From Alnus glutinosa (Eukaryota; Streptophyta; Magnoliopsida; Fagales; Betulaceae), in NCBI RefSeq assembly GCF_958979055.1, contig NC_084892.1:3489501-3553500 (forward strand): a stretch of 64,000 bases of DNA. The letters run 5' to 3'. The notes beneath the pieces are model-generated. The model had not been told where the DNA came from, ran no database searches, and saw only the letters and a program-made list of their open reading frames with translations. A program made the translations under genes and the position numbers. Below, one piece after another: positions 10,604 through 23,808 of this stretch. Each line of letters starts with the position of its first letter. Position 1 is the first letter of the stretch.

Positions 10604-13600
10604 CCTTTTGTAGGAGGCAATATATATTTACTGTTCTCCCGCACTTGGAGTATTCATACAACTTGTAGGGCTTTCTACAGCTCAGATCGTAGGAGACTAC
10701 TAGCACAATTCATCCCGTTAATGTAAAGCAAAACTTGAGAGCTATAAATACTGGACAATCTTTTGTATTGCTAATTTCTTTGAAATACTTATCCATTGGT
10801 AGCTGAAAGTAATTTTGCCACTTGATTTCCACGTTAATTGGTTTTATGATTTCTTTATGCCTCATACTTGTTAAGTTTTTTTTTTTCGCCAGCCGAATGT
10901 TTGTGGCCTTATCTGCTTATACAAGTATTATGCACCGCAAAGGTATCTAGTATGAAACTGCATTATTTGATACTTATATGAAGTGCAAGCAAAGTAATGT
11001 CTGATAAATGCTGCTGGCTAAAGTTCCTTGGTCACATGTTGGGTGCAGAATGATCTGCTCGTTCAAAACTCTCAGTTGTCTTCCAGATTCAAGCGCTACT
11101 TGTGTGAGAACAAATTTTTTACCCTTCTTCTCATCTTCTTCTTATTATTCTAATTATTGATTGCTACTTTTGCTAACTAATGGAAGAGTGGAAGGGATTT
11201 TTTTTTTTTTATTGTTATTATTGTGAATGAAGAGATGGTCGTTCTCTACATCCCCCACCAAAGTAAAATATTAATTATAATAAACAACAGAAACCCTCAA
11301 TCAAATGATTCAATAAGATTATTCATGCTTATTTAGTATATGCATATTATTTGAGAAATGCATGACATTAGCATGCATCAGATGAAATAATTTGTGCTTC
11401 TGTGTTGTATGCATGTTTTCGTTGGATTGAGGGTAGAAATCTTGCTTCAGTGAGGATGATTTCTAACCCTTTTTTTTTTTTTTTTGGTTGCTGCTGCTTC
11501 TGTGGGGATCATTTTCAGCCTTACATGGGATCCTTTAGAATTGGTGGGCTGAATTCTCGGTAAAACTCTGTTTATTTTATTTTTTATTTTTATTTTGTAT
11601 GAATGGTAAAACTCTGTTTAGGATTGAACAATGCAGTGGGACACCCATTTTGACTTTAGGAAGAATGTATGTGGCAGACAAATCGGGGCCATGAGATGCG
11701 AGGGTGAATACTTTTATGCATGCTGCATTGTGGAGGTAGAGAAGACTGAAAATGACTTCGCATGATATGGAATGATTGAAATGAAGATCAAGGCCCACAA
11801 TTAGAAATTTCCTCCTGCTTTTGGCTATTAAGCTGCTTGCTCTGCAGTGCATGGTAGCCCTTCTTAACCCATCAATGAACCCTAGAGATTATTTTTGGGT
11901 AGCAATTTATTTTTCTGTCAGGGAAGAGTCGTCACTGAGGGACTGTTTTGTGGGCTTCTCTGTTAAGTGATGTGGTTGGTGGGGTGGCCACTTATCAGCT
12001 CCTTCCTGCCTCCTGACTAGGTTATGCTTCAAGTCTTTTCAAGCACATGGCTCTTGCTTTAAGTCTTCTCACGAACATGATATGGATATTCGTAATCCAT
12101 GAGCAATAGCCTATATCTTTTGCAAATCAGTGATGGAGCCTTGGGCAGCAGGTACAAAGACTTATTTTGTTTACAAATATTTCTCCTACTGTTAGACGGA
12201 TCCCTTTTCCGAAAATATGCAAATATCTGAGTAGTTCTTCTGTAATTAAACCATAGGTACGGAGTTTTCCAAAATTATAAAGGTTCTTTGGTTTCTTCAA
12301 TGGTTAATTTAGTTCCTTCTAAGAAATTTAAGCTTCTTTTGCACAGTTTGTGCTTTCTTGAGATTATTAATGGTTTCAATGCAGATATCAACACCATTGC
12401 TTGTTTTTATTTCCTTGGGGGTTTAAGTCACAAAAGGATGCTCCCTTTTCCTATTGTAGTTACAAAGGGAGGTGGAAGCGATGTTGACCCAAGAGTCCAA
12501 AAGCAATAAAGCATGAGAAGAGGAAAAAGCTAAGTGGAATGAAGAATTACTCACATGGTGTTTCCATACTTGTACTGTACTGAGTCATGCATGATTGAAT
12601 TATTCCGGCTGGACAAACCCATACAGGAAGAATCCCTTCATTCCTTTGATTGGCCATTGCCTGTAGGCCAATGATAACAACACATATCTGGGGACCCTCC
12701 CACTTGCAGAGCCTTAGAGCCACTAAAGATTGGACACCTTCACCGGCCGAGGTCAATTGGTATCTCTCTTGTCCGAATCTTATGGGCCCTGATCATCACA
12801 AGACACAGTTATTGATTATTCAAACAAGTATCCTGCACTTTGTTGCTTAATCATATGCCTGACATGTTCGCTTGATGAATCAGAGCACATATACACAATC
12901 TGTTTATTGGTACTTTAACTGCTGAAAACTACCTAATTAGCACCCTGCGTAATTGATCAAACCAAGATGTGTTGCATCTTTGATTGGCCAGATACCCAAG
13001 TTGTCATTTGCGGCTATCATATTCAATCATCTCTAGTTCGTTATTTGCTATCTGTAACATTTACCATCCTGGAGCCAGTGGTGTTTAAACAGCATATGCC
13101 TAAACAGTCCCTGAACCAGTTTAGTTCAGCCAAATTCAAGGTAACTAAGAAATCTGGGATGAAGAGGTGTTTTCATGAGAAGAATCATATCCAATGGATT
13201 TTTGGAGGATCAGTATGCCCTGTCGAATTACACACCAAGTAGATGAAAGAAATATGGACAGGCCCGAGCATGCAAATTCCCACCTGTTATTATTATCCGT
13301 TATACTGGAATCCAACTTCGATAGTATTTTTCAGAATCCTCATTCTCCAATTGGCCTTCTAAATATCCTAATCTAATAAGATATATTTGTACTTATCAAG
13401 CAGATATCTGTGCTTCCTTGATGACCAATTGTCAAAACTATCGGGTTCCTTCATTTGCATGTCAGGAATGTGACCTTATTGGCTAACGATACTTTTTCTC
13501 TTGTTGTTTCCAGAATAGTGAGGTACAAATCCAATAACATTAGTGGTCTTTCTTTATTATTGGGTTGTTCTCATTATACTTTTTGACATAGTTTCCAGCC

Positions 13601-14212
13601 TGTTTTAACATCAAATTTTTCATGAAAAGCCACTTAAAACAAACACATCATATTAGCCGATACGAAATGGGTGTGAAGAGTATCATTACTCTTTCCCGTA
13701 TTTATGTTGGTTCTGCTTTCCAATTTTGATTCATATAATCTTTGCCCTCTTGGTAATGCTATATATGTTGTCACATGGTGGATATGGTAGTTTTCTGGTG
13801 CTTGTTTGTCCTTATTAGCATCAAGATGGATTAGTTGATTTCTTCATGATGTTTTACAGTGAAACAATCAGCAGAAGCCAATGCAATTTCCAGGGGGACC
13901 ACGGGCAATTGGCATGTGCCTACTCAAATTTTCATGCACTTTGATATGCATTACATGATTTGTTTCTTATCATTTCCATCTCATCCCTTTTTCATCCACA
14001 TATTTGAATGATCATGACAATGAAGAATACCAAACTCCCATCAACATCATGCCCCGTGTAGTATTTAGAAAGATTTTTAGCCTTCTGACTTGCAAGTAGC
14101 TACAAAAATTTTCAATAAGAAAAAATGTGCTCTCCTTTTCAGCTTCTCACTAGTCACTATATGGGAATTCCAGGAGAGCACCCAAGACAGCTTAGCTACA
14201 TTTAATATATAG

Positions 14213-14274
<62 letters not shown>

Positions 14275-14649
14275 GGAGTGGGCTAGTACTACTGGACTGT
14301 CACCAATCTATTCAAGTCCACCCACTCACCCACCCACCAAAACCCACCATTATCTGCACCATACCCCTTCCATTATTATGATGAAGCCTTGGGAAAAATC
14401 TTCAGGGAGAATCTCAACAGTAGCAAATAGATTCCTCATTCCTGATTTTCAACGACCCAAATTTCCCATTTGGCATGGGTGACGTCAGCCCCCCAGCTTT
14501 TTTCTGTGGGTCCCAAACTCCCCCATCCCCCTCCTTCCCTATCTGCAGTTTCTTTTCCCCACCAATCTTCCTTCCTTTGGTTCCCTTACCCTTCGGCTTT
14601 GGAACTAGCTAGGCCGGCCTGAAAATCTGGGATTTTTTTTTTTTTATTA

Positions 14650-14680
<31 letters not shown>

Positions 14681-16129
14681 TGCCATTTTTTCGGGGCCCT
14701 TTCGAGTAGGTTAGATATATCTCATTGCGGGCAACATCACATCCACAGATCTTCATCCTCGGCGATTTCTCATCATCTTGTTCACATCTCCGGAGAGAGT
14801 GATATCCTGTTACAATCCCACACATATTCCAATTATTACACTTAACAGAAAAAGAAGAAGAAGAAGAAGAGAAACACTATAAATCACACTTTTATTCTAT
14901 TTTTATCTCGTTATTACCAAACAGTTTGGACGGATTAAAAAGTGTAGTGCATAGATTGGCATATATAATATGCCAAGCTATCATGACTGGCCTCTTGGAC
15001 AAGGATCCATTTGAATGGGAGATTATCCAAATAGTTTCATTTGAAAGTGTAAAATTGTCTTTTTACATTTTTGTAAATAATTTTACCCTTCAAATAAAAC
15101 TATCGGGATGCTCTTGCTCTTCGGTTCATTTAGGATCCAAATGCCCTTCTAATTGGCCAACAATTATTTGGTTAGAAAGGAAACACTAGAGGTTTTTCCT
15201 TCTCCAATTAAAAAAGCCTATGATTTTTCTAGATTTTTTTTTGCTTTTTTTTCTAGATAAAAAAGCCTATGATTAGAAGCCTGAATTAGCACTTTCAACT
15301 TTCCAAATGGGAACCAGCCGCAAACCAAATTAACCAAACACCGATCTCTATGCTTTCAACTTTATGATAGAAAGAATGTTCTTTTATTATGCTGAGTATT
15401 ATTAGGAATATTACAATTTTTTACTACAAGTTCGTTATAAACTAACAAGACAATATATGTCGTACCACTCAGGTATAGTGTCACGTGAGTTTGTAAGAAA
15501 GTTATAATAAAAGTTGTTGTATTTTTTGGGTTATGGCCCACAACAAATGAAGCCCATTAGGACTAATATTATATATTGTGATCCTAGATTAATCACTATT
15601 CAAGCAGTCACAAAGTCTCATTATTTTACATGGCCCTTAAACGTACAGATTTATATATAGATCCACACCCAGCACCAAAACGTACAGATTTATAAATAAA
15701 CTAAAGATCAATGACAATATTGTCGGAAAGATGAGAGACCTTGTTCTATATATATGACCTAGCTAGCCATCAGATAATGCTTCTCAAAAAGTTAACAAAT
15801 TCATCAACTAAATTAATTAATTTCATGCAAACTGGTAATTTGAAGCTCACATGTGCTGAAGAACAAGTGTCAAACACCCAAAGGGCCGGGGTTTGAACCA
15901 AAGCATATTGTTTATTAGGAAAATGCTTGAGCCGATGTGAGAGGAGTAAAAAAATGAAAATGCTTAATCAATCTATTAATTATTGACTTGCAGCAAAAGC
16001 TAATGTATTATTCGAACCAAACGAGTTAATTGGGAGGTCTCATATTCCAACTGGCCGGCATTAATCTGTCTGATTGGAGGAAACAACCACATTATTTTTT
16101 AGAAAGCTTTTCACTAAAAAATGTAGAGT
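10604..16129. other. Intergenic region before the B3 gene
   Basis: No gene that I can support; the short open frames here have no recognisable motif. It contains poly-T runs, a (GA)n tract running into a G-run at 14214-14276, a (TA)n run at about 14647-14671, and AT-rich sequence resembling worn transposon DNA at about 15360-15520. The part from about 14280 to 14840 may be distal regulatory sequence, but nothing specific is visible. Confidence 0.4.
14214..14276. repeat. (GA)n tract followed by a G-run
   Basis: About 50 bp of pure GA dinucleotides run directly into 13 G residues, an unstable microsatellite of the kind likely to differ in length between individuals. Confidence 0.9.
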
Positions 16130-17485
16130 TTAGCGTACCATGTGATTGTGATGATCCGAAGAATAAGTAGGTTGATGATAATAGTGCTGGTCGGCTGGTC
16201 CCTGGCTCGACAAAGACGAGCCATCGGGTGTGAATGGCTCGGACGACGACTCTTCTGCAGGCTGGCACTCCAAGTTCACCCCGAACAACCTCAGTATCTT
16301 TGAGCTCCCCACCGGCGTCGTCGTTTGGCTCTGATTAGGGGACCCTGTGGAAGTATAAACCACACGTGCATGTAATGCCTCAATTTCTCTCTCAAACAGA
16401 CTCAATTAGCGTTTTTTTTTTATCAGAAAAATAATTTCCCTGTAATTGTAACGCGTGAATAACACGCTTGGTAAGAAGTAGACCAGATTGCTACTCGATG
16501 AATGAACACATCCTCCAATGTAACCTGAAACCAAACCCACACGACCACATTCCTCCCAAGTAATTGGAAGGTGTCCTTCACGCACTTTCATGTGCTCGTA
16601 TAATTATCTTTTTTCTTATATATATGTATATATACAGCAATTTATTTTAAAAAAAGAAAAAAAAAATGGATTTCCGGGTTATTTGTGAGAGCAAGAGATA
16701 GGGTTAGAATAAAGTCTGAAAGACATAGCACCTGCATGAAGACAGTCAGGTTGGTATGGCAGGGGATGATGCGTAGGATAAGGTTGCGCAGAATAGAACA
16801 CTCTGGTCCACCCGGGGCCACTATTGCTATTACCATGCGGTGCCACCACGATGTGCCCACCAGAACCGCTATCGTGCGCCGCGGCCCCACGGCGCCTCCA
16901 CCCAATGAACAAGCGCTCGGCGTCGGTCCGGTGGCGCTCGAACAAAACGACGTCGCCGGCGTCGAGGCGCTTCTCCTTGACGTAGCGGCTCCAGCCTTTG
17001 GTGAGGACGTAGCTCTGGCTACTGTTCCAATAGGAGTAGCGGAAGCGCCAGCACTTGCCGGACTCGTCCTCGAAGTTGAGCAAGAGGCCGGAGTCGCCGC
17101 CGAGCGGGAAGTACTTCTCGGCGTGTTGTTTGGGGATGACGAGGCGGTTGAGCTTGCCGACGTCGCTGGGGGTCAATGGCTTCTCGAACATGGGTTCTTT
17201 TTCGGTTTCATCGGCTTCTTCTTGTTGTTGGTCTTGATGTTCTTCCTGGTGGGTCGGGTTTTCGGGGGTTTGATCGTCGAGTTCTTGGAAATTCTGGGAG
17301 TTGAGCCAGGCTTGGTGTTGGTAGTAGAGTTGCGGGGTCCAAGAAAGGTCGGGTCTTGAAGAGGAAGAAGAAGAAGAAGGGAGATTTGCGATTGGCTCCA
17401 TGATCGGGTGGTGTTGTTGTTTTTGTTGTAGTTGAGTCCACCAGAGTGTTTCTGGAAGCTCCGAAGAGAGGTGGTTTATGGACAT
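16130..17485 (-). CDS. NGAL2: NGATHA-like B3 transcriptional repressor (NGAL2/SOD7 type)
   Basis: Two exons, 17485-16732 and 16344-16130, joined in phase 1 (CATGCAG|GGTCC) into 322 residues. Residues about 99-200 are a complete B3 DNA-binding domain of the RAV/NGA class: [20 protein letters not shown], the core [20 protein letters not shown], and [10 protein letters not shown]. Exon 2 carries the B3 repression motif RLFGV at 270-274 ([11 protein letters not shown]). There is no AP2 domain, which separates it from RAV1/TEM. The start MSINHLSSE resembles the Arabidopsis NGAL2 start as I remember it; an in-frame upstream ATG at 17530 would only add Ser-Leu repeats translated from a GA tract and is rejected. 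NGAL genes limit organ size and act on KLU and CUC-type pathways; that role is transferred from the family. Confidence 0.92.
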
Positions 17486-17486
17486 T

Positions 17487-17489
<3 letters not shown>

Positions 17490-17527
<38 letters not shown>
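17490..17527. repeat. (GA)n tract just upstream of the NGAL2-like start
   Basis: A pure GA dinucleotide tract ends four bases before the ATG, so it lies in the 5' leader as a CT repeat. A shorter interrupted GA cluster lies at 17613-17637. Both could be sites for GAGA-binding BPC proteins, which is inference. Confidence 0.8.
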
Positions 17528-17529
<2 letters not shown>

Positions 17530-19266
17530 AGGGGTCCTGGAGAGGCGTGATGATTATGGGTTTGATGTGGAAACTGTGGGAACTATTTGATGTAGCAGCA
17601 AAGATATGACAATGAGAGAGAGAGTGAGAGAGAGAGAAGAAGGGAAAATGTAAGTACGAGAGTACTTTAAGGTTTTGCGTGATGAAAAAAACTCAATCAT
17701 TATTTTTCAGTGTAATTTTGATATTTTTTTTCTTCTTCTTCTTTAATTTTGGTGTTTTTTTTTTTTACACCTTAGGAATTTGTATTCAGAAATATTTGTT
17801 AATGCTCTTAGGACGTGCTTTTTGTTTTTTATTTGAAACAATGTTCTGACCTGGTAAGAAGATAAATATAATTTTGAATGTTTTGTGATTTAAGTTATTT
17901 TATTAATATTTTTATTTTAAAAAGGAAAAATAAAAGAAAGAAAAATAAAATATTATCAAGCAAATTAACCCTAATGACTAATAATTACTTCTTTTTTTTT
18001 TTTTTTTTTTTTTGTGAAGAATGATGCAAGAATATCATATATAATAGGTAGAGAAAAAGTATAACTTATTGACACGTGTTAGAACATGATTAAAGAGTAT
18101 TTATCTTTTTCCTTTTTTAACCCAATTACGTGCTGAAAATTATAAAAAAGTTAAAATAAATATAGTATATATTACTCTAACAAAAATTACTGAATCGGGC
18201 AGAACATGCATGCATCGGCATGAGTCTTGAGAAAAAGAAGAAAATAAAATAAAATAAAAATTATAGAGGCCGGTGAATAATATTTGTGTAAATAGAAACA
18301 GCCCATGTTACTACATTGGCAAACAAATCAAATGGTGGGACCATCCTGACGTAGGCAGTCATCTGGTTCCATCAATCGGCCCGTCTAGCTAGCACTTGGT
18401 TTTTCCAGACCCTTATCCATGGGGGGCTCGTGGGATCTCCCTATTGAATTAAGGATGGTCCTTGGGGGCTGGATCTCAAATGGTTCCATGTTTCTACTCC
18501 AAAGTAACAAAATCTCTTGAATTAAATACAACTGTATATAGACTCTATTTTTGTCGCAAAGTTGAACCCATTTTTATAATATATCCTCTTTCATTTCCTG
18601 AATTCAATAGTTTAGCATGCTTCCAATAAAAAATTTACCATAAACATCTCGGGTCAAAAACAAAAAGTGAAAATTTTAAGATTATAAAGTAATTGTACTT
18701 ATTTTTTTACTAGATACAATCTCCACTGTTTGATCTACAGTAATTTTTATATTTTTTTTTAACTTGTTATGTTATACTCCACACATTTATCTCATTTTAG
18801 AGTATAGTTATTGAATATATGTATTTTTAATAATGACTGATTCAAAAACTGCTACACCCTATCACGTCAGTATTGTAAGATAAGAGTAAAATGTTGGTGT
18901 TGTATATATATAACATTTTTTTTTGGCCGAAGACAGAGCCAAATTTTGTCTAAAACATGGTAATTTGTGAACAAAATGCTGGGTATTAATTGTTGAAGGA
19001 TATTTGAGTGATTTTTGGTCACCCATGAATGAGATAAGAGTATATTTGTCACGTGCATGACAGCATTATTGGTGTTTGGCCATTCCTACTCTTAAAAAAG
19101 AGCCTGAAATAAATCTACAGATCCCTTCCCTAGCTTTCCAATAAGCAGAGAGATGAGATAAGATTTGTCCAGTTGGAGAGAAGGCCCCCTTTCTTTTGGC
19201 AGTCGTGTTTGAATCCTTTCCTCACACTCCTGGCCATCTCTCTCTCACACACATATAATATAAATC

Positions 19267-19304
<38 letters not shown>

Positions 19305-20617
19305 GCTAATATTTGTATTGTATGCATGATTACTTTTCTAGTTAGATTATGTCTTTTCTATGAGTTTCAGACAAAACCCACCTCAATTTCCAGGTAGATT
19401 CAGACACCCTTTTCAACCCTACAAAAGGTGGGAGGACTGATTGTTGTAATATTAAGTACATGTTGGAAACACGTATATATAAATATAATTAATTTTATAG
19501 AGGTTTGTTGTGGGGGCTGTGGCTGTGTTACTTTCATTCTCTAATACAAACAACATGTTTGTGTCATCTTTGTCATCCTATTATACAATCTGCATCGTGC
19601 AAATGGTCTCAGTAATGACAAGTCGCGGTCTTCAATGGGATGGTCCCAATCCCCTACCAAACATTATCGTTTGTGGAAAATCAAAACAATATGTACGTAG
19701 TAAAATACAAGGAAATTATGTTTTAGCTGTCCGCCTTAAGGGGTATTTTATTCTGCCAAATCGCCCCTTAATTAAGGTTTGAATTTTATCAATTTACTCC
19801 CTCAAAGTTGAACGTCAAATGCATCGTTCCACCCCCTTATCTCTAAATTTTTATTGGTGTTCATGTCAATTGAAAGTGGTTCGACTATCTCTTATGTTAT
19901 ATATATATATATATATTTTTTTTTATATATATATATTTTCATCCAAGAAACTCGTATCACTTTTTGATCGGATATGACGTAATAATACCGTTAAAATTTT
20001 AACCAAATTAAAGGTGAGTGGACTGATCTATTTGGTAACAGTAAAATTTAAACTTTTGGAAACTATTTGATATATATAAAGTTTTGAAGAAAAAGTTGCA
20101 AATGATGAGAGTATTATTATATGTTTTTAGTGGGGGGAAACCTGAAATTTTTCTGCAACTCTCTCTCAAAGATGCATGTTGCCTGGCCAAGTGCAGGAAT
20201 CCTTGGCCATTAAGAAATCTGCAAGTTGGGTGAGGAATCTGTCATGCAATTCGAAATCCGAAATCTGGAAAATCTTGTAGATTATTCAGAGACTGGGCAG
20301 GAGCTAGACAGGTCCGTGAGATATCTAAGGAAAGTCTAGTGACCGATGAATTGAAGGACGATATTGTCGCAGAAAAGGAGTTTAATATTTCCACTTTTGG
20401 AATTCCTCAATTTCCCAGTAAAACCCTGCCTACCTGGCTTGTAAGACCAATCCCTCATACTTCCTCACTAAAGTCCACGACTCTCTTTTCTTGGTTCACT
20501 TCGTACGTAGTTTAATGTACAGTTTTTCACTGTTTCAATTAATCCATGTATCTTCTTTATCGGGGCATTAAAATATTAATTAAATAATTAAATTTATCGT
20601 TTCTTATTAACTTATAA
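17528..20617. other. Promoter and intergenic region upstream of the NGAL2-like gene
   Basis: No gene supported. AT-rich, with poly-A/T runs at about 17991-18013, a TC tract at about 19272-19300 and a TA run at about 19899-19915. Sequence around 19730-20040 has the look of a common worn plant repeat (runs of 'cccctt'-type and AT-rich blocks), but no ends were found. Confidence 0.4.
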
Positions 20618-21531
20618 GGCCATCTCCAGCAAGAAGAGTTAAAGTAGCTATTCAAAAACTACAAATATTTATTTTAGCTACTCCAACAGTTAAAAACACT
20701 TCAACAATACACTTTATTCTACTCTTCATTTCCTTAAAATATTATTTTGTCATATTTTTTAATTGTTTTATTTTCTTTCTCTCTCTTCCGTCGAATCCGT
20801 CCCCATGCCCATCAACCGGCCAACCCCATCATTTTTCAGATCTCCCCTATGCCATGAGCCACCGGCAGCAGCCTTCTCCGACCCAGCCGCGGACCGCACT
20901 GGCGGAATCGGAGCCGTGCGGAACCAGCGGGAGCACCTGGTGCTCCACCTGGCCAACCCCATCAACCGGCCAACCCCCTCAACCGGCCAACCCCATTGTA
21001 TTTCAGATCTCCCCTATGCCATGAGCCACCGGCAGCGGCCTTCTCCGGCCCAGCCGCGGACCGCACTGGCGGAATCGGAGCCGTACAAGATCATACCCAT
21101 CGGAATCGGAGCCGTGCGGAACCAGCGGGAGCACCTGGTGCTCCACCTGGCCAACGCCCAGATGCGCCGCTCGCCTCCCCCTGACAACATCGACGTCCTT
21201 GACGCCGCCGTTTTCCGCTGCTTCCGCAAGAAGCTCCTACCTCGGCAAGAAGTCTATCTAGATCTCTGATTGCCGGGAGATGGGGATGACGGAGAGAGAT
21301 CGCTGGAGAGGGAGTCGAGGGACAATGGGACGAAGAGGAAGAGGGGGGAGAGAAAAAATAGTAATAAAAAATTGTAACTTGGGTGAACAGTTAATAGGCA
21401 ACTCTGAATAGTCACTGTTCAATGTTAGATGAAAATGTTTATTTTGGCCATTCTGCTGGAGATGAGAAAAGAGCAAAAAAAAGTTAAATTCACCTATTTC
21501 AGCTAAACTAGCCACTCTGCTGGAGATGGCC
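20618..21531. mobile_element. PIF/Harbinger-type non-autonomous element carrying captured gene sequence (Pack-type)
   Basis: The left end is ggccatctccagcaagaaga and the right end is the complement of ggccatctccagcagagtgg, forming terminal inverted repeats. The element is flanked by the 3-bp duplication TAA (20615-20617 and 21532-21534), the target size of Harbinger elements. It is 914 bp. A second, inverted-end-like motif (ggccattctgctggagatg) lies inside at about 21447-21465. The centre (about 20808-21269) is strikingly GC-rich compared with its AT-rich flanks and carries callose-synthase coding sequence. Confidence 0.8.
20763..21269 (+). pseudogene. Captured and rearranged callose synthase (GSL) N-terminal fragment
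   Basis: A 168-codon open frame inside the Harbinger-type element. Its second half reads AESEPYKIIPI joined directly to NQREHLVLHLANAQMR, then PPPDNIDVLDAAVF and CFRKKLL. These are segments from the N-terminus of plant callose synthases of the GSL5/CalS12 kind (EPYNIIPI and QREHLVLHLANAQMR are family hallmarks), with the DNA between them deleted. The 5' part is a partial second copy: units at about 20808-20955 and 20956-21154 are near-identical, but the first lacks 31 bp between two cggaatcggagccgt repeats, as expected from slippage. No catalytic domain is present, so this is not a working synthase; whether the chimaeric frame is expressed is unknown. Confidence 0.8.
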
Positions 21532-21544
21532 TAAGAACCGGTTG

Positions 21545-21890
21545 CAGCAAAGGTGTTAGCAGCATTAATTTCAAGCACTTGTCTTTTGCAAAGAAATAGG
21601 CTTTCACAATGCTATTTTGGAAGGTGATGTGCTTTAGGTGGTTAAAGCGGTGAATGATATAGAGCAAAACTAGAATAGATTTGATTAACTGGTGGAGGAC
21701 ATTCGCACGATCTTTAATTCGTTTACTAGTTGGAAGATCAATTATATTAGCAAAATAAGTTCCAAACACTGCAGCATATGGATTAGCTAAGGCTGCCGTT
21801 AAGTCCATCATTAATCATGTTTGGTTGGAAGAAATTCCTATTTATATTCGGAATGTTATTTTGCTTGAGCAATTTAGTCAGGTTTCTTGA
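21545..21890 (+). pseudogene. Decayed LINE-type RNase H fragment
   Basis: Conceptual translation gives KEIGFHNAILEGD, then VVKAVND, LVEDIRTIFNSFTSWKINYI and, in another frame, AAYGLAKAAVKSII. This is the C-terminal half of the RNase H-like domain (RVT_3) found in plant LINE-type elements. It has several in-frame stops (after GDVL, after EQN, after NRFD) and at least one frameshift near 21765, so it is dead. It lies immediately right of the Harbinger-type element. Confidence 0.7.
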
Positions 21891-21940
21891 CTATACAATG
21901 GAAGGCATTTAATGCTTATTTTCAAAAGACAAAAAAAAAA

Positions 21941-21961
21941 GGGGGGGGGGGGGGGGGGGGG
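21941..21961. repeat. Poly-G run
   Basis: Twenty-one consecutive G residues preceded by ten A residues. The length is likely to be unstable and error-prone in sequencing. Confidence 0.9.
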
Positions 21962-23264
21962 CGCTTATGGGCCAGATTCAGTGTTAAAGTAATAAAATCA
22001 CAATTCAATGATGCAATCTCAGCAGCATTAACCAAAATGCATCAAAAGGTCGGTGCATCATTTTGGTGCCTGCCCTCCCTTCAATGTACAAGAGGGTGCA
22101 AAATGCCGTTTCAATCAACAAGATTTGCTAAAATCAAGCAAAACTGTCTTTAGACACATTTGTTTTCAACGCTATATATAAAGTGATGACCTTGAGGCCT
22201 TTCATAGAGGTCGGATGTCTTGAAATATTGGACCATACAATGTGATAAAGTCAGGCATACAAATTTATGGAGCCGCTATCTTGGACTTCTTACTTGGTGG
22301 AGCTGATTTGCAGCACCCTTTTTCATTTCCTTTGCACTCCAATGACACCTCCTAAGCCTAACTTTTCATGATTAATTGATTAGCATGATAAGGAGATCTA
22401 GACTAAATTAGATTGCAATACATGACCTACATAAAAAAGAAAAGAAAAAAGATTGCAATACATGGGTATTAGATAAGCATTTTGACACATGTTTCTTTAT
22501 ATCTTGTTATGAAACACGTGTCTCAATTTTAACATATCCAACTCCAACTGAAACTGGACCCAAGACCGAACCGCATAGCCTACGCATGCAAACTCATCAT
22601 AATACTAATCGAGTATGTGTTACATTAAGGATTTTCGTTAATAATCATGGAATGTTGGCTTTGATGGCTGTGAAAACAACTCAAGATCCTTATAAAGATC
22701 CGCATCAATTTTCAATAATTTGTTGTCGATCTAGATGTGAGAATGTCTTTTTGCGACCCACCTCTCTAAGTAGGTGGATGGGCTGACTGAGACTTGTTCG
22801 GACAAGTATTAGGCCCTATAAAAACTTTCTCACATCAAAAAAATTGCCGAAAATTCCCGTTCTGGCTTAAAGCAACCAAAACCAGCTTGCACACTGAAAA
22901 TTTAGGAAGAGAAGAAAGAAAGAAGGAGAAAAAGAATCCTAGGCGTAGTTTAAGTAGTTTATAATTGAATTTGAAATTGCAGGGTATATTATTTTCACCA
23001 AACTGGAGTTCATCCAACAGTCTGATTAAATCTGAAAATGTGGTCCCTGAGAAACATGTTAAACTTGACTGCCATCGGGGGAGATGGTGAACTACCTCAT
23101 GCAGCATCAGAGGCATGGGACTAATCATAAAAATAACATTTAAATAATATTTTGAATAATTTGATAAAAGAAAAGGAGTCACTAGTGCTTTAATATTTTG
23201 CAGTTGGGATGTTATTTCAATAACTAAAATAGTTTTTTTTTTTTTTTTTAAATGTTGAGCTCTT

Positions 23265-23306
<42 letters not shown>

Positions 23307-23803
23307 CTGAAATATTAGCCTGTTTGATTTTTGTTTTCTCGTCTTAAAATAAAAACAATAACATTTTGTTTTAAAAAAAACTATTATGTCACATCAAAAA
23401 CACTTTTTTTTTTTTTAAAAAAAAAAAGAAATAAAAAATTCCATATTAATCACTTAGCAATCATGATATACCAAAACTCAGCAAAATATCTTGCATATAA
23501 GACAGAATGAATTTGCCCAAGAAATTATTAATTGGTCTGGAAGTGCAAGTCACATAATTTAATATTCCAGGAATCCAAACACCAAAGTTTCCCTACAGCT
23601 CTTTCTCCCTTTGTGGCACTGGCTAACTCCAGAATAAGAAACAAAGAAAAGAAAAAAACTATTAATTAATTCATTAAAAAAGCAAACAAAAGTAACAGTT
23701 TCCCAAGACATGTCCATCAGAAGCAACCATCTCATTCACAGCAACTGCCAACTGGCTAACTTTCATGGACTTTAAACCATTAATCAATAGAAAAAATAAA
23801 TAA

Positions 23804-23808
<5 letters not shown>

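Noticed and set aside
12288-13376. Several 60-90 codon frames upstream of the B3 gene
   Set aside because: No shared motif, no splice-consistent joining and no resemblance to known families.
16685-17359. Long plus-strand frame over the B3 gene (224 codons)
   Set aside because: Antisense shadow of the GC-rich B3 exon; no domain, and the minus strand codes a full B3 domain.
17486-17530. Ser-Leu repeat N-terminus of the B3 protein
   Set aside because: It is translation of a GA microsatellite; the family start matches the inner Met at 17485.
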